NCBI GenBank assembly: GCA_000333855.2
Contig: CM007315.1
Coordinates: forward strand, 1,141,249-1,205,248
Reading direction: 5' to 3'
Origin: Endotrypanum monterogeii
Taxonomy: Eukaryota; Euglenozoa; Kinetoplastea; Trypanosomatida; Trypanosomatidae
DNA length: 64,000 bases
Positions 1 through 9,805 of this stretch are shown one piece after another. The notes under the pieces are model-generated. The model was not told where the DNA came from. It did not search any database and saw only the letters and a list, made by a program, of their open reading frames with translations. A program made the position numbers and the translations under genes. Numbering within the stretch: position 1 is the first letter of the stretch; each line of letters opens with the position of its first letter.

Positions 1-1462
1 CCTTCCCTCCCTTTACCTCTCGCTCACTCGATCTCTCCACCTTTCGAGAAGAGACAGATAGCAAAGAATGAGGGAAATAAATTACGACCAGAATATAATA
101 TATATTGTGCGTGTGTGGCACTAAGAGAGACAAAAAAAAATACAAGCCCGAAAGTAAACAAATACCGTGCAAAAGAAGAAACACGACGAAGTGACTTGTA
201 GTGAAGCAAGTGTGTACGCCAGCGAGTGGAGAAAAAAAAAACTGTAATATGCTCCGGATGGGCAGAGATCAACAGAGGTACAAATAAACGGAAGCGGCAG
301 CGTGACGCAGGCGACGGTGGGTATGGTACGGCCGCATCCAGCCAGTGATGACGAACCTGGTTCTCTGTGCACTTATAGAGAGTTATGGATAGATATGTGT
401 GTGTGTGTGTGTGTGTGTGTTTGTGTGAAATGATGTGAGAAGAGAGTACGGTGAGCTGTGATCTGTGTTGCACATGAAGGGTTTAAAGAAGAAAAAAGGA
501 GCGGAGCGGAGGTGACGTGATGTGGGAAGGGGCGAATGAATAGTAGAACGGGGCGTGTGTGAAGGTAGAGATAATATAGACAGAAGGACACCGTATGAGC
601 GGTGGACAAGGTTGATAAGTGGCCGCACACAGAACACAGTGGATCGAGGCTTCGCAGGGAGCAACAACTTATCGGTGCCCCACCTCTGAGTGATGGCTTT
701 ATCGAGTAATGCCCCCCCCCTCCCCCCACTGTAGGATGCGACATCTCCATCCAAACTGTATTTTATACGTGTGCAATCTTCAAGCCAGAGAGGGACAGAC
801 ACACACGCGAGTGTCAGTTGTTAGCTGAGCTCCTCTGTATGCGATGCACAGGCGCCATGCCGAGACTCAACAACCACAAAAAAGAAGTCAGGGACATGTT
901 TTTTTAGGGGGCACTTGATCTTTTCTCGTTTCTATCGACTATATATATATATATATATATCTTTTATCCTGGGGAAGTGATGCTTAAAGACGACGAGGCT
1001 TCCTCCCGCTTAACGTAATCATCACATCCGCAAACTACGTACTACACGCCCAAAAAAAAAAAAACTCACAAAAACACACAAAGACAGATAAAAAATATTT
1101 CTTTTCCCCCTTAATGCAGACATACTAGATTGGGGAAGGGGAGGGGACACACTACACAGAAAAAAAAAACGAAAAAACGGTAAATCGTGAGGTACCCAAC
1201 TTTTTGAGGCGACAACGGGGCAACAGCACCACCTCGACTCCCGTCATCATTTGAACTTATCCATGTGGTGTGGTGGCGACTAGTGCAGGACAAGACGACC
1301 CCCTGTCGATTCTTCCGTAAGCGGAGCTGTGCATCAAGAAGACAGCCGCAGTTCCATGAAAAGGTGCGCAGGGGGAGGGGGGTTGCTATCAGATATACTC
1401 GCAGCGAGACGATTTTTTTTTGTGTGCCACTTGAACGAAAGGGCATTTACGACACTTCTCGA
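1..1462. other. Gene-free left edge, downstream of the QCR6-like gene
   Basis: I see no credible coding region here. The stretch holds a (GT)n tract at about 396-420, a (TA)n tract at about 940-961, and several poly-A and poly-C runs. For the minus-strand transcription unit it is the 3' UTR and intergenic space after the 1463-1675 gene. Open frames in it are driven by simple sequence. Confidence 0.6.
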
Positions 1463-1675
1463 TTACTTGAGCGTCGGCCACAGCTTCGGGTCGACACACA
1501 CATCTACGCAGTGCACAATATCGAAGTATTGGTGGTAGCAGTGCGGCTCCTTCTCGGGATCCACGGACTTGATGCGCTCGAGGCATGCATTATACGCCTG
1601 CATCTTCTTGGCACATTCTTTTGCCAGGCACTCTTTCTCGAGGTCCAACTTGATGTCTACCGGATCGGAGGCCAT
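1463..1675 (-). CDS. QCR6: Ubiquinol-cytochrome c reductase hinge-like protein (complex III)
   Basis: This 70-residue protein resembles the acidic hinge subunit (QCR6/UCRH) of mitochondrial complex III, which sits beside cytochrome c1 on the intermembrane-space side and helps electron transfer to cytochrome c. Seen in the sequence: an acidic N-terminus (ASDPVDIKLDLEKEC), then two Cys-bearing helical segments with the pattern C-x4-C-x8-C and a C-terminal part containing HCYHQYFDIVHCVDVC. That is the twin-cysteine helical hairpin layout expected of the family. The product ends in DPKLWPTLK, comparable to the short Lys-containing tail of other hinge proteins. There is no cleavable presequence, as is common for small cysteine-rich intermembrane-space proteins. 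The start is an ATG. A pyrimidine-rich tract followed by AG lies 54 nt upstream and suits trans-splicing. Family assignment is by pattern only; another twin-CxnC mitochondrial protein is the alternative. Confidence 0.75.
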   Translation of the reverse strand: MASDPVDIKLDLEKECLAKECAKKMQAYNACLERIKSVDPEKEPHCYHQYFDIVHCVDVCVDPKLWPTLK

Positions 1676-1728
1676 AACGAAACAGTCGAGGTGAAAAGAT
1701 GTACTTTACACGGGGAAGAAGACGACAG

Positions 1729-1730
1729 CT
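1729..1730 (-). promoter_or_regulatory. Candidate spliced-leader acceptor AG for the QCR6-like gene
   Basis: Read on the minus strand, a pyrimidine-rich run (CTCTTCTTCTCTCATTTTG followed by TTTT) leads directly into AG about 54 nt before the ATG. This is the typical arrangement for trypanosomatid trans-splicing. It is inferred from sequence only. Confidence 0.5.
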
Positions 1731-2580
1731 AAAAACAAAATGAGAGAAGAAGAGGCTTCACCGTTGACGTCGTTGTCGTTTTTTTTTTTTTCAGGGAAGG
1801 GAGAGAGGGAGGGAGGGGGAAAATCGTTTTTGCCAAGGCGGTGCATCCACCCCACGTGTGCATCAGAAGAAAAAATCAATCACATCAAAACAATAAGCAG
1901 AAGAGAAAAACAAAATACAGCGGGAGAGAGAAAAGGAGGAGGTGAATGATGAGATAGAGAGAAACGAGGCGTATACATGAACCAGCGTTTTGGGTGCTGA
2001 GGTACTCCAACTTAAGTGTGGTGTACTAAAAACACGCAAACAATACGATTGCCCTGAGTCGTCTCAAATACAACGCACGCGGGAATGTATTTTAAATGCA
2101 ACCGCCTTTCAAGTGAAGCTCTTAAACAAGGGAAGAGGTAGGGGTGGGGGGAGGGGGTACGCTGCAGCAGCAGAAGCAACCTTGTGTCCGTACTTTGTCT
2201 CGTCGACTTTTCCCTTTCCTTCTTTCCCTTCCACACTTCTACATCTTGCCTACTGTCCACCAACACTGCCACGCGAGCACAAATATATCATCAATAACAC
2301 AGGCATCGAACACAGCTGTGATGGATGATAGGCAAAACCGATGCATATGTTGAACTCTACTTGTTTCTCTGTAATTTGTTTTTTTGTTTCGTTTTTTTTT
2401 CTGTTCTAACGCGGTTCAATGGTCAAAAAACGGAATTCTTTCTTCTTTTCCCTCCCCACCCCCTCCCTCTGCTTTTCTTCATGCCATAGCACGTACACAT
2501 TGCCATCCAACACATAACTACCTAAGAAAGAAGAGAGAGGAAGTAAGCAAGGTGAATAGGACCGCATCACGTCTAAAGAA

Positions 2581-2584
2581 ACAC

Positions 2585-2617
<33 letters not shown>
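2581..2617. repeat. (CA)n microsatellite
   Basis: An almost uninterrupted run of CA dinucleotides with one CG interruption near its left end. It lies in intergenic DNA between the QCR6-like and TerD genes. Confidence 0.9.
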
Positions 2618-2743
2618 GCCAACATCACTCATGAAAAGAGAAACAATAAAGAAACAATGGTCTCTAAAGAAAAAAAAAAACTCAAAAGCGAGGTGGGGAA
2701 GGGGGGGAAAAAGCAGAGTCGAAACACAAGCAACTGAGCCAAT

Positions 2744-2766
2744 GTATATATATATATATATATATA
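2744..2766. repeat. (TA)n microsatellite
   Basis: A run of TA dinucleotides in intergenic DNA, followed by a poly-A tract. Confidence 0.9.
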
Positions 2767-3141
2767 CATTCTATAACCAAAAAAAAAAAAAGGAGGGAAG
2801 TGTTTGGGTGGATAGGGGAGGGAGAGAGAAAGAGGGAGGAGGAGAGCTCTGATTGGACACGGGGTCAAACAAATAGAGAGCGTCGCGCACTACCGGTGCA
2901 GAGAAAACATTGTTTATGCCATGAGTTCGTGTCGCAATCGTTGATCAGCAAAATAAATCCCCTCCTCCCCCGCGAGGATAAGATTTTTTTTCTTTTACAG
3001 CGGTAAGAAGAAAAAAAAAAGAAATCAACAGTTTCCCTTCCATCCCTCCCACGGACATCATTCGTTGAGGAAATGAAATTTGGGAGACCGCAAAACTTAA
3101 AGGGAAAAAAGGAAGCAAGGAGGAGGAGATAGAGCAGCTCC

Positions 3142-3182
3142 AGTGCTTCAGTGTGGGGAGTTTCTCCCCACACTGAAGCACT
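3142..3182. repeat. Perfect 19-bp inverted repeat with a 3-nt loop
   Basis: The left arm at 3142-3160 (AGTGCTTCAGTGTGGGGAG) is the exact reverse complement of the right arm at 3164-3182, with TTT between them. The palindrome ends sharply on both sides. It lies about 400 bp past the stop codon of the TerD-domain gene, so it would be in its 3' UTR or the intergenic spacer. It could be a real RNA hairpin, a remnant of a mobile element, or an assembly fold-back. Confidence 0.9.
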
Positions 3183-3579
3183 CTCACCTCAACCTCTGTT
3201 TGATGTGCAGCCGGTCATATAGGTGACAAGGTCCATCAGCTACAGTGTGGCGTGATTAGGGTAACGCAGCGCTGTCGATGTTGGCGGTCACGTTTTGAGT
3301 GTCGCTATGCTTAGGCAACCGAAGGCAGTGAGAACGCCTTTGCAAGCCACTCGAGGCGCAGGCGGGCGATACGACTCAAGCATCCTCCACCTGTCCCTCA
3401 CTGCTTGCTGGTCGAAAGTACCCGCTGGTTTTCATTGACGGGGGATGGTGTTGACCTTACGTATGGTGTGGCGGCATCAATCCGACGAAGAGAAATAAAT
3501 GGTCTCTAGGGGGCAGAGAAGTACGCGTGTATGCCACTGCAGATAGCTCTAGGTGCCTACCGACAACAATATCCGTAGC

Positions 3580-6342
3580 TCACATCATGGTACACAAATT
3601 GTACTGATGTTGGTAGTATCGCTCATCGTATCGCCTCCGCAGCTTCCGCGTATGTCGGCGCAGCTCATTTTCTCTGTCCACCTTCCGCTGAAGCTTTTCC
3701 ATGGCGGTATGTAGTGGAACTCGCGACACTCGCACCCGTACCTCACCTTGATAAACGGGGCCAGCAGCAGCGTCTGTGCTCGCCGCGCCGCTATCCAGAC
3801 GCACGTTGAACTCCACTGTATTGAGTCGACCGTCTCGCCGACGGCCCGCGTCATCCCACAGGGCGTCCATGGACAGCAGATCCACGTCCGCCACACCCAC
3901 TGACGCGGTCTCCACCAGGAGAAGGCGCAGCCGGTCGTATTTGTGTACGATAAAGTAGCCGCAATTGACGTCGCTGCCGCTCCCCACATCGGCCCACACG
4001 AGCCTCTCCCGATCTACAAGCGTTGGGGTGCGGTACGGCTTGCTATCCAAGACAGAGACACTGTCTTGCACCGGGACGATGCAGCTGCTCTGCCCAAAGA
4101 CCCACACCTCGCCATGGCACTGAAAGCGGTCCGGCATTTGTGGTTGCAGCTCCACGACCTCCAAGAACTGCACGGCGATTGCGAACAAGTCAGTGCGGCT
4201 GTTGTAGTGCCTCTTGTCGGACCACATTTGAGCATAGCGGCCACGCAGCGCAGACGCCGCCGCCATAGTCCTCCAAGCCCGCTCACGCACAGCCACGTCA
4301 GCCGTGTCAAGCCGCTCACCACGGCGCATGGAGGCGCTGGTCGCAGGGTTCCAGCCCACCATGTTGTCTTGGTGGTTCAGCACCAGGCGCGTGTCCGTGG
4401 CACTGGCAGATTTGTCCAGGGAGGCCAGGCCAGGGCTCCTCACGGAGGACTGTCGCACGGCGCTGCGCAGGCCGCCACCTTCGCCCTCCACGACTTGACG
4501 ACGGGCCGCCGCGTCTGTGCGAGGCTCCGTTTTCGAGGCGTAGGCAATCATAGACTGCAGGTAAGGAATCACTCGTGAGAAGCCCTGGCGTGGGTCGACC
4601 GGAACGTATTGATGAACGGGCACTAGGTGAAATAGAGGCACCTCCTCCTCGTAGTCCGTCTCGTATTCAGACACGACACCACCACGACCGTCAGCGCGAG
4701 AGGTGAAAGAGGTGCCGAGGCTTCGATTCGCCCCGTCGACGGAGGCAGCGCGGCGGTGCTTGCGAAAGTATTGATCTATCCGACGGCCGTTGGGGAAAAG
4801 AAATCCAAAGGGCTGCGTACCAGCCTTAATCAACGCCCCCAGTACCACCACACGCACAGGCTGCATTTTGTCCTCAGCGTCCTTGTACGAAGTCGGCAGC
4901 TTCGTCTCGATATTGGGGTCAGAGGCTTCGCGACTCACAGACCAGCGATCGACCTCCATGGAGCACAAATTCATAACGGTCCGGTTTTGGAGGCGTAGGT
5001 ACAGATCCGGCACGTCAAAAATAGACGTGCAATGCTGCTTTGCGGGCCCAAACGACTCCATCCAGGAGGCACCGATGACAATACTGCCCACGTTAGACGG
5101 CACGCGGTACGTCAAGAGATCGATGAACTCCTCGTCCCCCGCTGCAGTAGAACCACAAAGTGCATCGCCGGAGTGACGAGCCACGTCTCGCTTCATAGAC
5201 TTTAACTTCCCATTTTTCGGATATATGTGATCGACATAGTTATTATTTTCGTCGAGGAACAGGAGAAAAGCATCAACGTCGTGCTCCCCACTCCAACCCA
5301 CTCCGAAGCGCACGTCGGACAGCGTCCACGACGCAGCCGCTGCGCTTTCCTTTGAGAGAGAATAGTCTGGTATGTTCTGAAGCACATCCATGACGGATTG
5401 ACTAGGTATGCCGAGCACCTCCATCATCAGCGGCAGCGTGTCTACGAAGGTGTAGCCAAACGAACGCACGTTAAGTTCGCGCAGATCCCACTCCGTTGAA
5501 GAATATTCTCCCCATTGACTACTATGATCTGCACTGACAACAGCGTCTTCGTGAGATGTTGACACACGAACAAGCATGGCAGCCAAGTTTGCTGTCCCAT
5601 TTTCTGTTGTCGACTTCAGGTCGATTGCACCGACACACTCATTTGTGGTCTCATTGTAGATGTGCAGCCTCGCCCTAGAGAGCGTCGTGAAGTCTTGGCC
5701 GGTGTAGCTCGACACAGAAAGAAAGATGACATCTGCATCGGCCGGTATCTTGCTCATCACGAACGTGAGAACCTCGTCAGCGATCTCGCGACGACGGTGC
5801 TGGGAACGCCGCAAAGGCAGACCCCCCTCTCCCAAGCCATCCGCACCATCCTCAACGTCGTAGCCCATCGCCTCATCTGCTGCACGCTGCACATCTGCAA
5901 GCTGCTCCTCCTCGTAGAGACGATAGAACATATTCGCCGCGGCATTGGTGTAGTCTCGCGTGCCTCGCATTCCACCCGGTGTCATTGTGTGGTGGTCATT
6001 TCGCTGAAGGAGCTGGCGGTGACGCCTCCGCGCGGCGAGTGCGAGGCCCGGATACTGATTCTCCTCCTCGCCACCTACAGTACTGTCACAGCTCAGAAAC
6101 ATAAACGGGAGCAGCGCCGCGCTTACCGTGTCACGCCCCATCAACTCCCTCTCATCGCTCCCCTCGGGAAAAAGGTGATTGAAGAAGACGACATCGATAA
6201 AACGGCCCTCCTTTGTGAAGCAAACAGCGCTCAGGTCAAGGTCGACTGGGTCGACGCCGATGAAGTCCCACGACAGTCCGACAGACAGAACGATGGTGCC
6301 TGGCACGCGAAACACCTTCTGGCGCACATCTGGATACGACAT
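3580..6342 (-). CDS. Large protein with two TerD-like domains
   Basis: This 920-residue protein has two copies of the TerD (tellurium-resistance/stress) fold, a calcium-binding beta sandwich best known in bacteria. Domain 1 spans about residues 15-300. It carries the VGLSWD strand and the acidic DLDLSAVCF metal-site motif, is interrupted by a charged insertion around residues 95-190, and resumes with IPADADVIFLSVSSYTG. Domain 2 (about 345-530) shows VRFGVGWSGEHDVDAFLLF and GDEEFIDLLTYRVPSNVGSI, both typical TerD signatures. A low-complexity linker follows. A further beta-rich segment at about 750-870 could be C2-like, then a basic C-terminal helix rich in Arg/Glu. There is no signal peptide or membrane span. 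The ATG start places the first TerD strand near the N-terminus. TerD membership is inferred from motifs; the function in trypanosomatids is unknown to me. Confidence 0.75.
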   Translation of the reverse strand: MSYPDVRQKVFRVPGTIVLSVGLSWDFIGVDPVDLDLSAVCFTKEGRFIDVVFFNHLFPEGSDERELMGRDTVSAALLPFMFLSCDSTVGGEEENQYPGLALAARRRHRQLLQRNDHHTMTPGGMRGTRDYTNAAANMFYRLYEEEQLADVQRAADEAMGYDVEDGADGLGEGGLPLRRSQHRRREIADEVLTFVMSKIPADADVIFLSVSSYTGQDFTTLSRARLHIYNETTNECVGAIDLKSTTENGTANLAAMLVRVSTSHEDAVVSADHSSQWGEYSSTEWDLRELNVRSFGYTFVDTLPLMMEVLGIPSQSVMDVLQNIPDYSLSKESAAAASWTLSDVRFGVGWSGEHDVDAFLLFLDENNNYVDHIYPKNGKLKSMKRDVARHSGDALCGSTAAGDEEFIDLLTYRVPSNVGSIVIGASWMESFGPAKQHCTSIFDVPDLYLRLQNRTVMNLCSMEVDRWSVSREASDPNIETKLPTSYKDAEDKMQPVRVVVLGALIKAGTQPFGFLFPNGRRIDQYFRKHRRAASVDGANRSLGTSFTSRADGRGGVVSEYETDYEEEVPLFHLVPVHQYVPVDPRQGFSRVIPYLQSMIAYASKTEPRTDAAARRQVVEGEGGGLRSAVRQSSVRSPGLASLDKSASATDTRLVLNHQDNMVGWNPATSASMRRGERLDTADVAVRERAWRTMAAASALRGRYAQMWSDKRHYNSRTDLFAIAVQFLEVVELQPQMPDRFQCHGEVWVFGQSSCIVPVQDSVSVLDSKPYRTPTLVDRERLVWADVGSGSDVNCGYFIVHKYDRLRLLLVETASVGVADVDLLSMDALWDDAGRRRDGRLNTVEFNVRLDSGAASTDAAAGPVYQGEVRVRVSRVPLHTAMEKLQRKVDRENELRRHTRKLRRRYDERYYQHQYNLCTMM

Positions 6343-6581
6343 GAGGGTGTGTCTAGGGAAACACGAGAGGAGTCCAGTGAATCAAGACTCGACCACAGCG
6401 GCCGTGTGGAGCAGATGGACGATTTTCCGGCTGTTGTTTCGTATTTTTCTGTGTTTGCGCGTGCTATTGTGTGTATGTGTGTGTGTGCGCGCAGTCACGA
6501 AACCAAACACGATGAATGGCGGGGAAGGCAGAAAAGATGAAGAAATAACAATAGAACGAAAAAAAAAAACTAAACAGATAA

Positions 6582-6623
<42 letters not shown>

Positions 6624-8453
6624 CTTTTCTTGTTTGAGCTGCTAGAAACGATTCCTGTTTCCTGTGAGCTCTTGAGCAGCGTGAAATCAGAAGCAACAGA
6701 AGCAGGGTGAGAGCACGTCCGCGAAGATGTGTGCCCTTGTGCTCGCAATTGGTTGTTATGAGGAGGCCACCTCGCTTCTTTTTTTTTCTTTTTTGCACGA
6801 CGGAAAAATACACACCTGACAAAAAAAAAAAAACGCACTACCCTCAGCTTCGCGATGCACTGAACGTTTAGCACCTAAACACGATATATATAAAGTTTGT
6901 CTGTCAGGCAAGATTGAAAATGTGTATAAATGTATATATGTAGGCAGAAGTGAGAAGCTCAAATGAATTTAAAGGTGGACAGAAGTTGGGGGGAAAAAAG
7001 ACCATGAGGCCCCAGCGGGAAAACAGAAACAAAAAAAAACGGTGCGAAGGGATGGTACAGGAAAAGAAGAGATATCACCAACGATGACAAGTCGTTTGAG
7101 CACACATACCCATCACGAGGTGCAGATACTCGCACAGCGCGAAGACATTGTCAGGAGCCCAGGCAAAGAATGTGAAGGGCTACACCAATGCACCTTCAGC
7201 CACGACTCGTCATTTTCTTTTTTTTTGTTTGTTTGTTTCCTGAGAATCCTTCTGTAAGGAGACAGAAAGGAGGAAAAGGGGGAATGAAACAAAACATCAG
7301 CACATTATTAATCCATTCGATTTCCTTTCTCATTTTTTTTTTTTTGGGGGGGGGAGGGGAAATCTTTTTGTAGTTATTATTTTTCTGTTTAACCAACGTG
7401 ATTCTCGAAGCCCAGACGGAATCACATCTCTTGACTGTTTCCCTCTCTATCTCGTGCGCAATCTGTCTGCTTAGCACGAGCAGAAAAAAAAAGGCTGGTA
7501 GACCATTAAGGAATGCATGCGTTACACATTCACACACACTCTTCCCAAGGCATCAGGATCTCTCTCGCTAGGAAAAACAAAATCAGTGCCACAACAGAAA
7601 ATAAAAATAATTTAAAAAGTGAAAGATGTACTTCATGGTATCAAAACGGCAGAGGCAACATTGATGCAGCTCAGCTCAAAGATATCGGCTTTCTCTCTCA
7701 CCTTCCCCTATTTATCTGAAGTGCACTTTTTCCCGCAGCCATTACTCCACCCGAGCGTTTCTTTTTTTTTTTTTTTTGCCCCCATGAAATCCTAAAAAAA
7801 AACGTCTCTCGTCTGTCGAGACTTGAAAAAATATATATGAAAATCAATATTTTTACATACACTATATATATATATATATATATGTATATGAGAAAAACAA
7901 AAAAAAATCCTCGCCAGTTTGTAGAGCACAGAAAAGGGAGGTACGCACACACACACACGCACACATAGGAGAGTAGGAATACGGCGCGTTTCCACGCCAG
8001 TCGTTAACAGTAGTCGAAAATCAAGAGAAAAGATATGGAGGGTATCAGAAACACACACACACATCATCATCAAAAGAACAAAAACAATGACCACGAGCTA
8101 CGCCCAAATCTATCTCATGATTCAGAGAGAAAAAGACATCGACATGCATGCCCTCTACAAAAAAAAAAAATTCGAAGGAGAATATATACGCCATCCAAAT
8201 GAGCCCACTGGCATTGGTGATCACTCTGTGACTACCCACACTTCCTCTTTGTGTCTTCGCTTTTTTTTTTTTGGAGGGGGAGGGGTGTGTGTGATGCTTC
8301 TTCGTTACTGCCTTTGTATAAACCACTTTTTCTTGCAAAGAAAGGCACAGAAAAGAACATCGATGACGCCGGGATGAGCACAGAGAGGACTGAAGAGACC
8401 TGCACACCCACATAGATGTACACTCTGTACTGCGACGCTCCTCTCCCCACGCA
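6343..8453. other. Intergenic region, calreticulin 3' side
   Basis: No gene is supported. It contains a (TA)n tract at 6586-6622, another at about 7863-7885, a (CA)n stretch near 7945-7966, and many poly-A/T and poly-G runs. ORFs in the region are translations of these repeats (runs of Tyr-Ile, Val-Cys or Thr-His). Confidence 0.6.
6586..6622. repeat. (TA)n microsatellite
   Basis: About 18 uninterrupted TA units upstream of the TerD gene start. Confidence 0.9.
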
Positions 8454-9644
8454 CTACAAGTCCCCCTCCTCCTCACCGGCGCTCGTTCCATCGGCGTCGC
8501 CCGCTTCTGCGTCCTTCTTTTCCGCAGCGGCTGCCGCCTCCTCCGCCTCCTTGGACTTCTTCGCGTCGAGACGCTTCTTCTCCTCCACCGCCATGGCGCC
8601 ATACGTGCTCTCCACAACCTTCAGCACCTCCTGCAGATTGTCGCCAATAATGATATTATCGAAGATGCTTCCACCCTGCACCTGCAAGACATCGATGCCC
8701 ACATACTGCAGTGGTGCCGGTGCCTTGTACAGATTCGGGTCTTCCTTATACTTCGGGTTCGGGATCTGCTTCGCCGCCCACGGACCCTTGTAAGCGGGGT
8801 TCTTCATAAGGCGCGGCTTCCACTCGCCTGGGTGCTTCGGGTTCCGAATTTGTGGGGCCTCCCACTTGCCATCCTCCGCATCGTCCCAGTCGTCGGGTTT
8901 GACGGCGTCGGGATCGACAATGGTCTCGGGTTCCTTATCCCAGTCATCTGGCTTGGGGTACGCTGGGTCCTCGATCATCTCCTCGTCCACCCAGTCCGCC
9001 GGCTTCTTCTCATTCGGGTCGGGAATCATCTTTGGTGGGACCATATCCCACTCCGTCTCTAATGAGCCCGAAGTGGCGTATTTCCCGTCAACATACATCT
9101 GATACGTGTTATTTGGCGCAATCTCCAGGGTGTACACGTGAGTGGCCTCGTCCACCTTTGGGACGTGAGTCGCCTTCCAGAGGTGATTCTCGCCGTTGTG
9201 GTTAAGGATGATGTGCACACGCTTGCTGGAACCACATCTGTCCGGACCGAACATTAGCCAGTACGGGGATTCGCCGTTGAACTCCTTTTGGTTGAGCTCA
9301 GAAAAAAACTTCAGGTAAGTGCCACCGCACTGCAGTTCCTGCTCATTTTTCACGGAGAAGGAAACAACGATGGGCTTGCCGTCGTTGGAGACGGATGTCG
9401 GCAGCTTCTTCGAGATCGCATAAAACTTTTCGTTTTGCATCAACCTCAGGCCCTGCTCCTTCGCGGCATCCACGTGAACCGCACCGGCGGAGAGCTCCAC
9501 CGTGCCGTAATCACTCTTATGCTCCGACCGCACCCAACCATCCATGGAATCAAACTCTTCGTGGAAGAAAATCTCCGCCCGCACAAAGCACACGCAGAGA
9601 GCCAGCAAGCCGGCAACGGCGGCCAGCACTGTTCGCTGCATCAT
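8454..9644 (-). CDS. CRT: Calreticulin, ER lectin chaperone
   Basis: This 396-residue protein is calreticulin, the calcium-binding ER chaperone for monoglucosylated glycoproteins. A hydrophobic signal peptide (about residues 1-23, ending VRA) precedes the conserved start EIFFHEEFD. The globular domain carries both family signatures, with a cysteine in each (NEQELQCGGTYLKFF and MFGPDRCG) that should form the conserved disulfide. The P-domain has three type-1 repeats (DPNEKKPADW, DPAYPKPDDW, DPDAVKPDDW) and about three type-2 repeats (W-x-APQIRNP, W-x-PRLMKNP, W-x-AKQIPNP). The acidic, Ala/Lys/Glu-rich tail is followed by the C-terminus EEEGDL. There is no transmembrane helix, so it is calreticulin rather than calnexin. 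The terminal -GDL fits the relaxed xDL retrieval signals of trypanosomatids better than KDEL. It lies immediately downstream of RPB1 in the unit. Confidence 0.95.
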   Translation of the reverse strand: MMQRTVLAAVAGLLALCVCFVRAEIFFHEEFDSMDGWVRSEHKSDYGTVELSAGAVHVDAAKEQGLRLMQNEKFYAISKKLPTSVSNDGKPIVVSFSVKNEQELQCGGTYLKFFSELNQKEFNGESPYWLMFGPDRCGSSKRVHIILNHNGENHLWKATHVPKVDEATHVYTLEIAPNNTYQMYVDGKYATSGSLETEWDMVPPKMIPDPNEKKPADWVDEEMIEDPAYPKPDDWDKEPETIVDPDAVKPDDWDDAEDGKWEAPQIRNPKHPGEWKPRLMKNPAYKGPWAAKQIPNPKYKEDPNLYKAPAPLQYVGIDVLQVQGGSIFDNIIIGDNLQEVLKVVESTYGAMAVEEKKRLDAKKSKEAEEAAAAAEKKDAEAGDADGTSAGEEEGDL

Positions 9645-9701
9645 GAAAATATCAAGATGAATCGATTGAGTACGGGGAGAGAAATGAAAAAAAAACGCTT
9701 T

Positions 9702-9703
9702 CT
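9702..9703 (-). promoter_or_regulatory. Candidate spliced-leader acceptor AG for calreticulin
   Basis: On the minus strand a TATTTATTTTTCAG sequence ends 57-58 nt before the calreticulin ATG. It is a good match to a trypanosomatid 3' splice site; inferred from sequence only. Confidence 0.45.
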
Positions 9704-9755
9704 GAAAAATAAATACGCGAGAGAAGTAGGCGCACGCTGGTCTTGACGGTTAACG

Positions 9756-9761
9756 TATATG

Positions 9762-9805
<44 letters not shown>
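9756..9805. repeat. Compound (TA)n-(GA)n microsatellite
   Basis: A (TA)n run of about 30 bp passes directly into about ten GA units. Read on the minus strand the second part is a (TC)n pyrimidine tract upstream of calreticulin and could contribute to trans-splicing. Confidence 0.9.

Larger units (their letters stand above)
1676..3579. other. Intergenic region with microsatellites and a perfect hairpin
   Basis: No coding region is supported. The right half (about 3183-3579), directly downstream of the TerD gene stop codon, is compositionally balanced and non-repetitive, unlike the poly-A/T and (CA)n/(TA)n DNA to its left. That is what a degenerate retroposon (SIDER-like) in a 3' UTR would look like, but I could not confirm a SIDER signature by eye. 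Confidence 0.5.

Noticed and set aside
5662..6540. 292-codon plus-strand frame antisense to the TerD gene
   Set aside because: Composition follows the complementary coding strand and no motif is visible; the TerD protein on the other strand is well supported.
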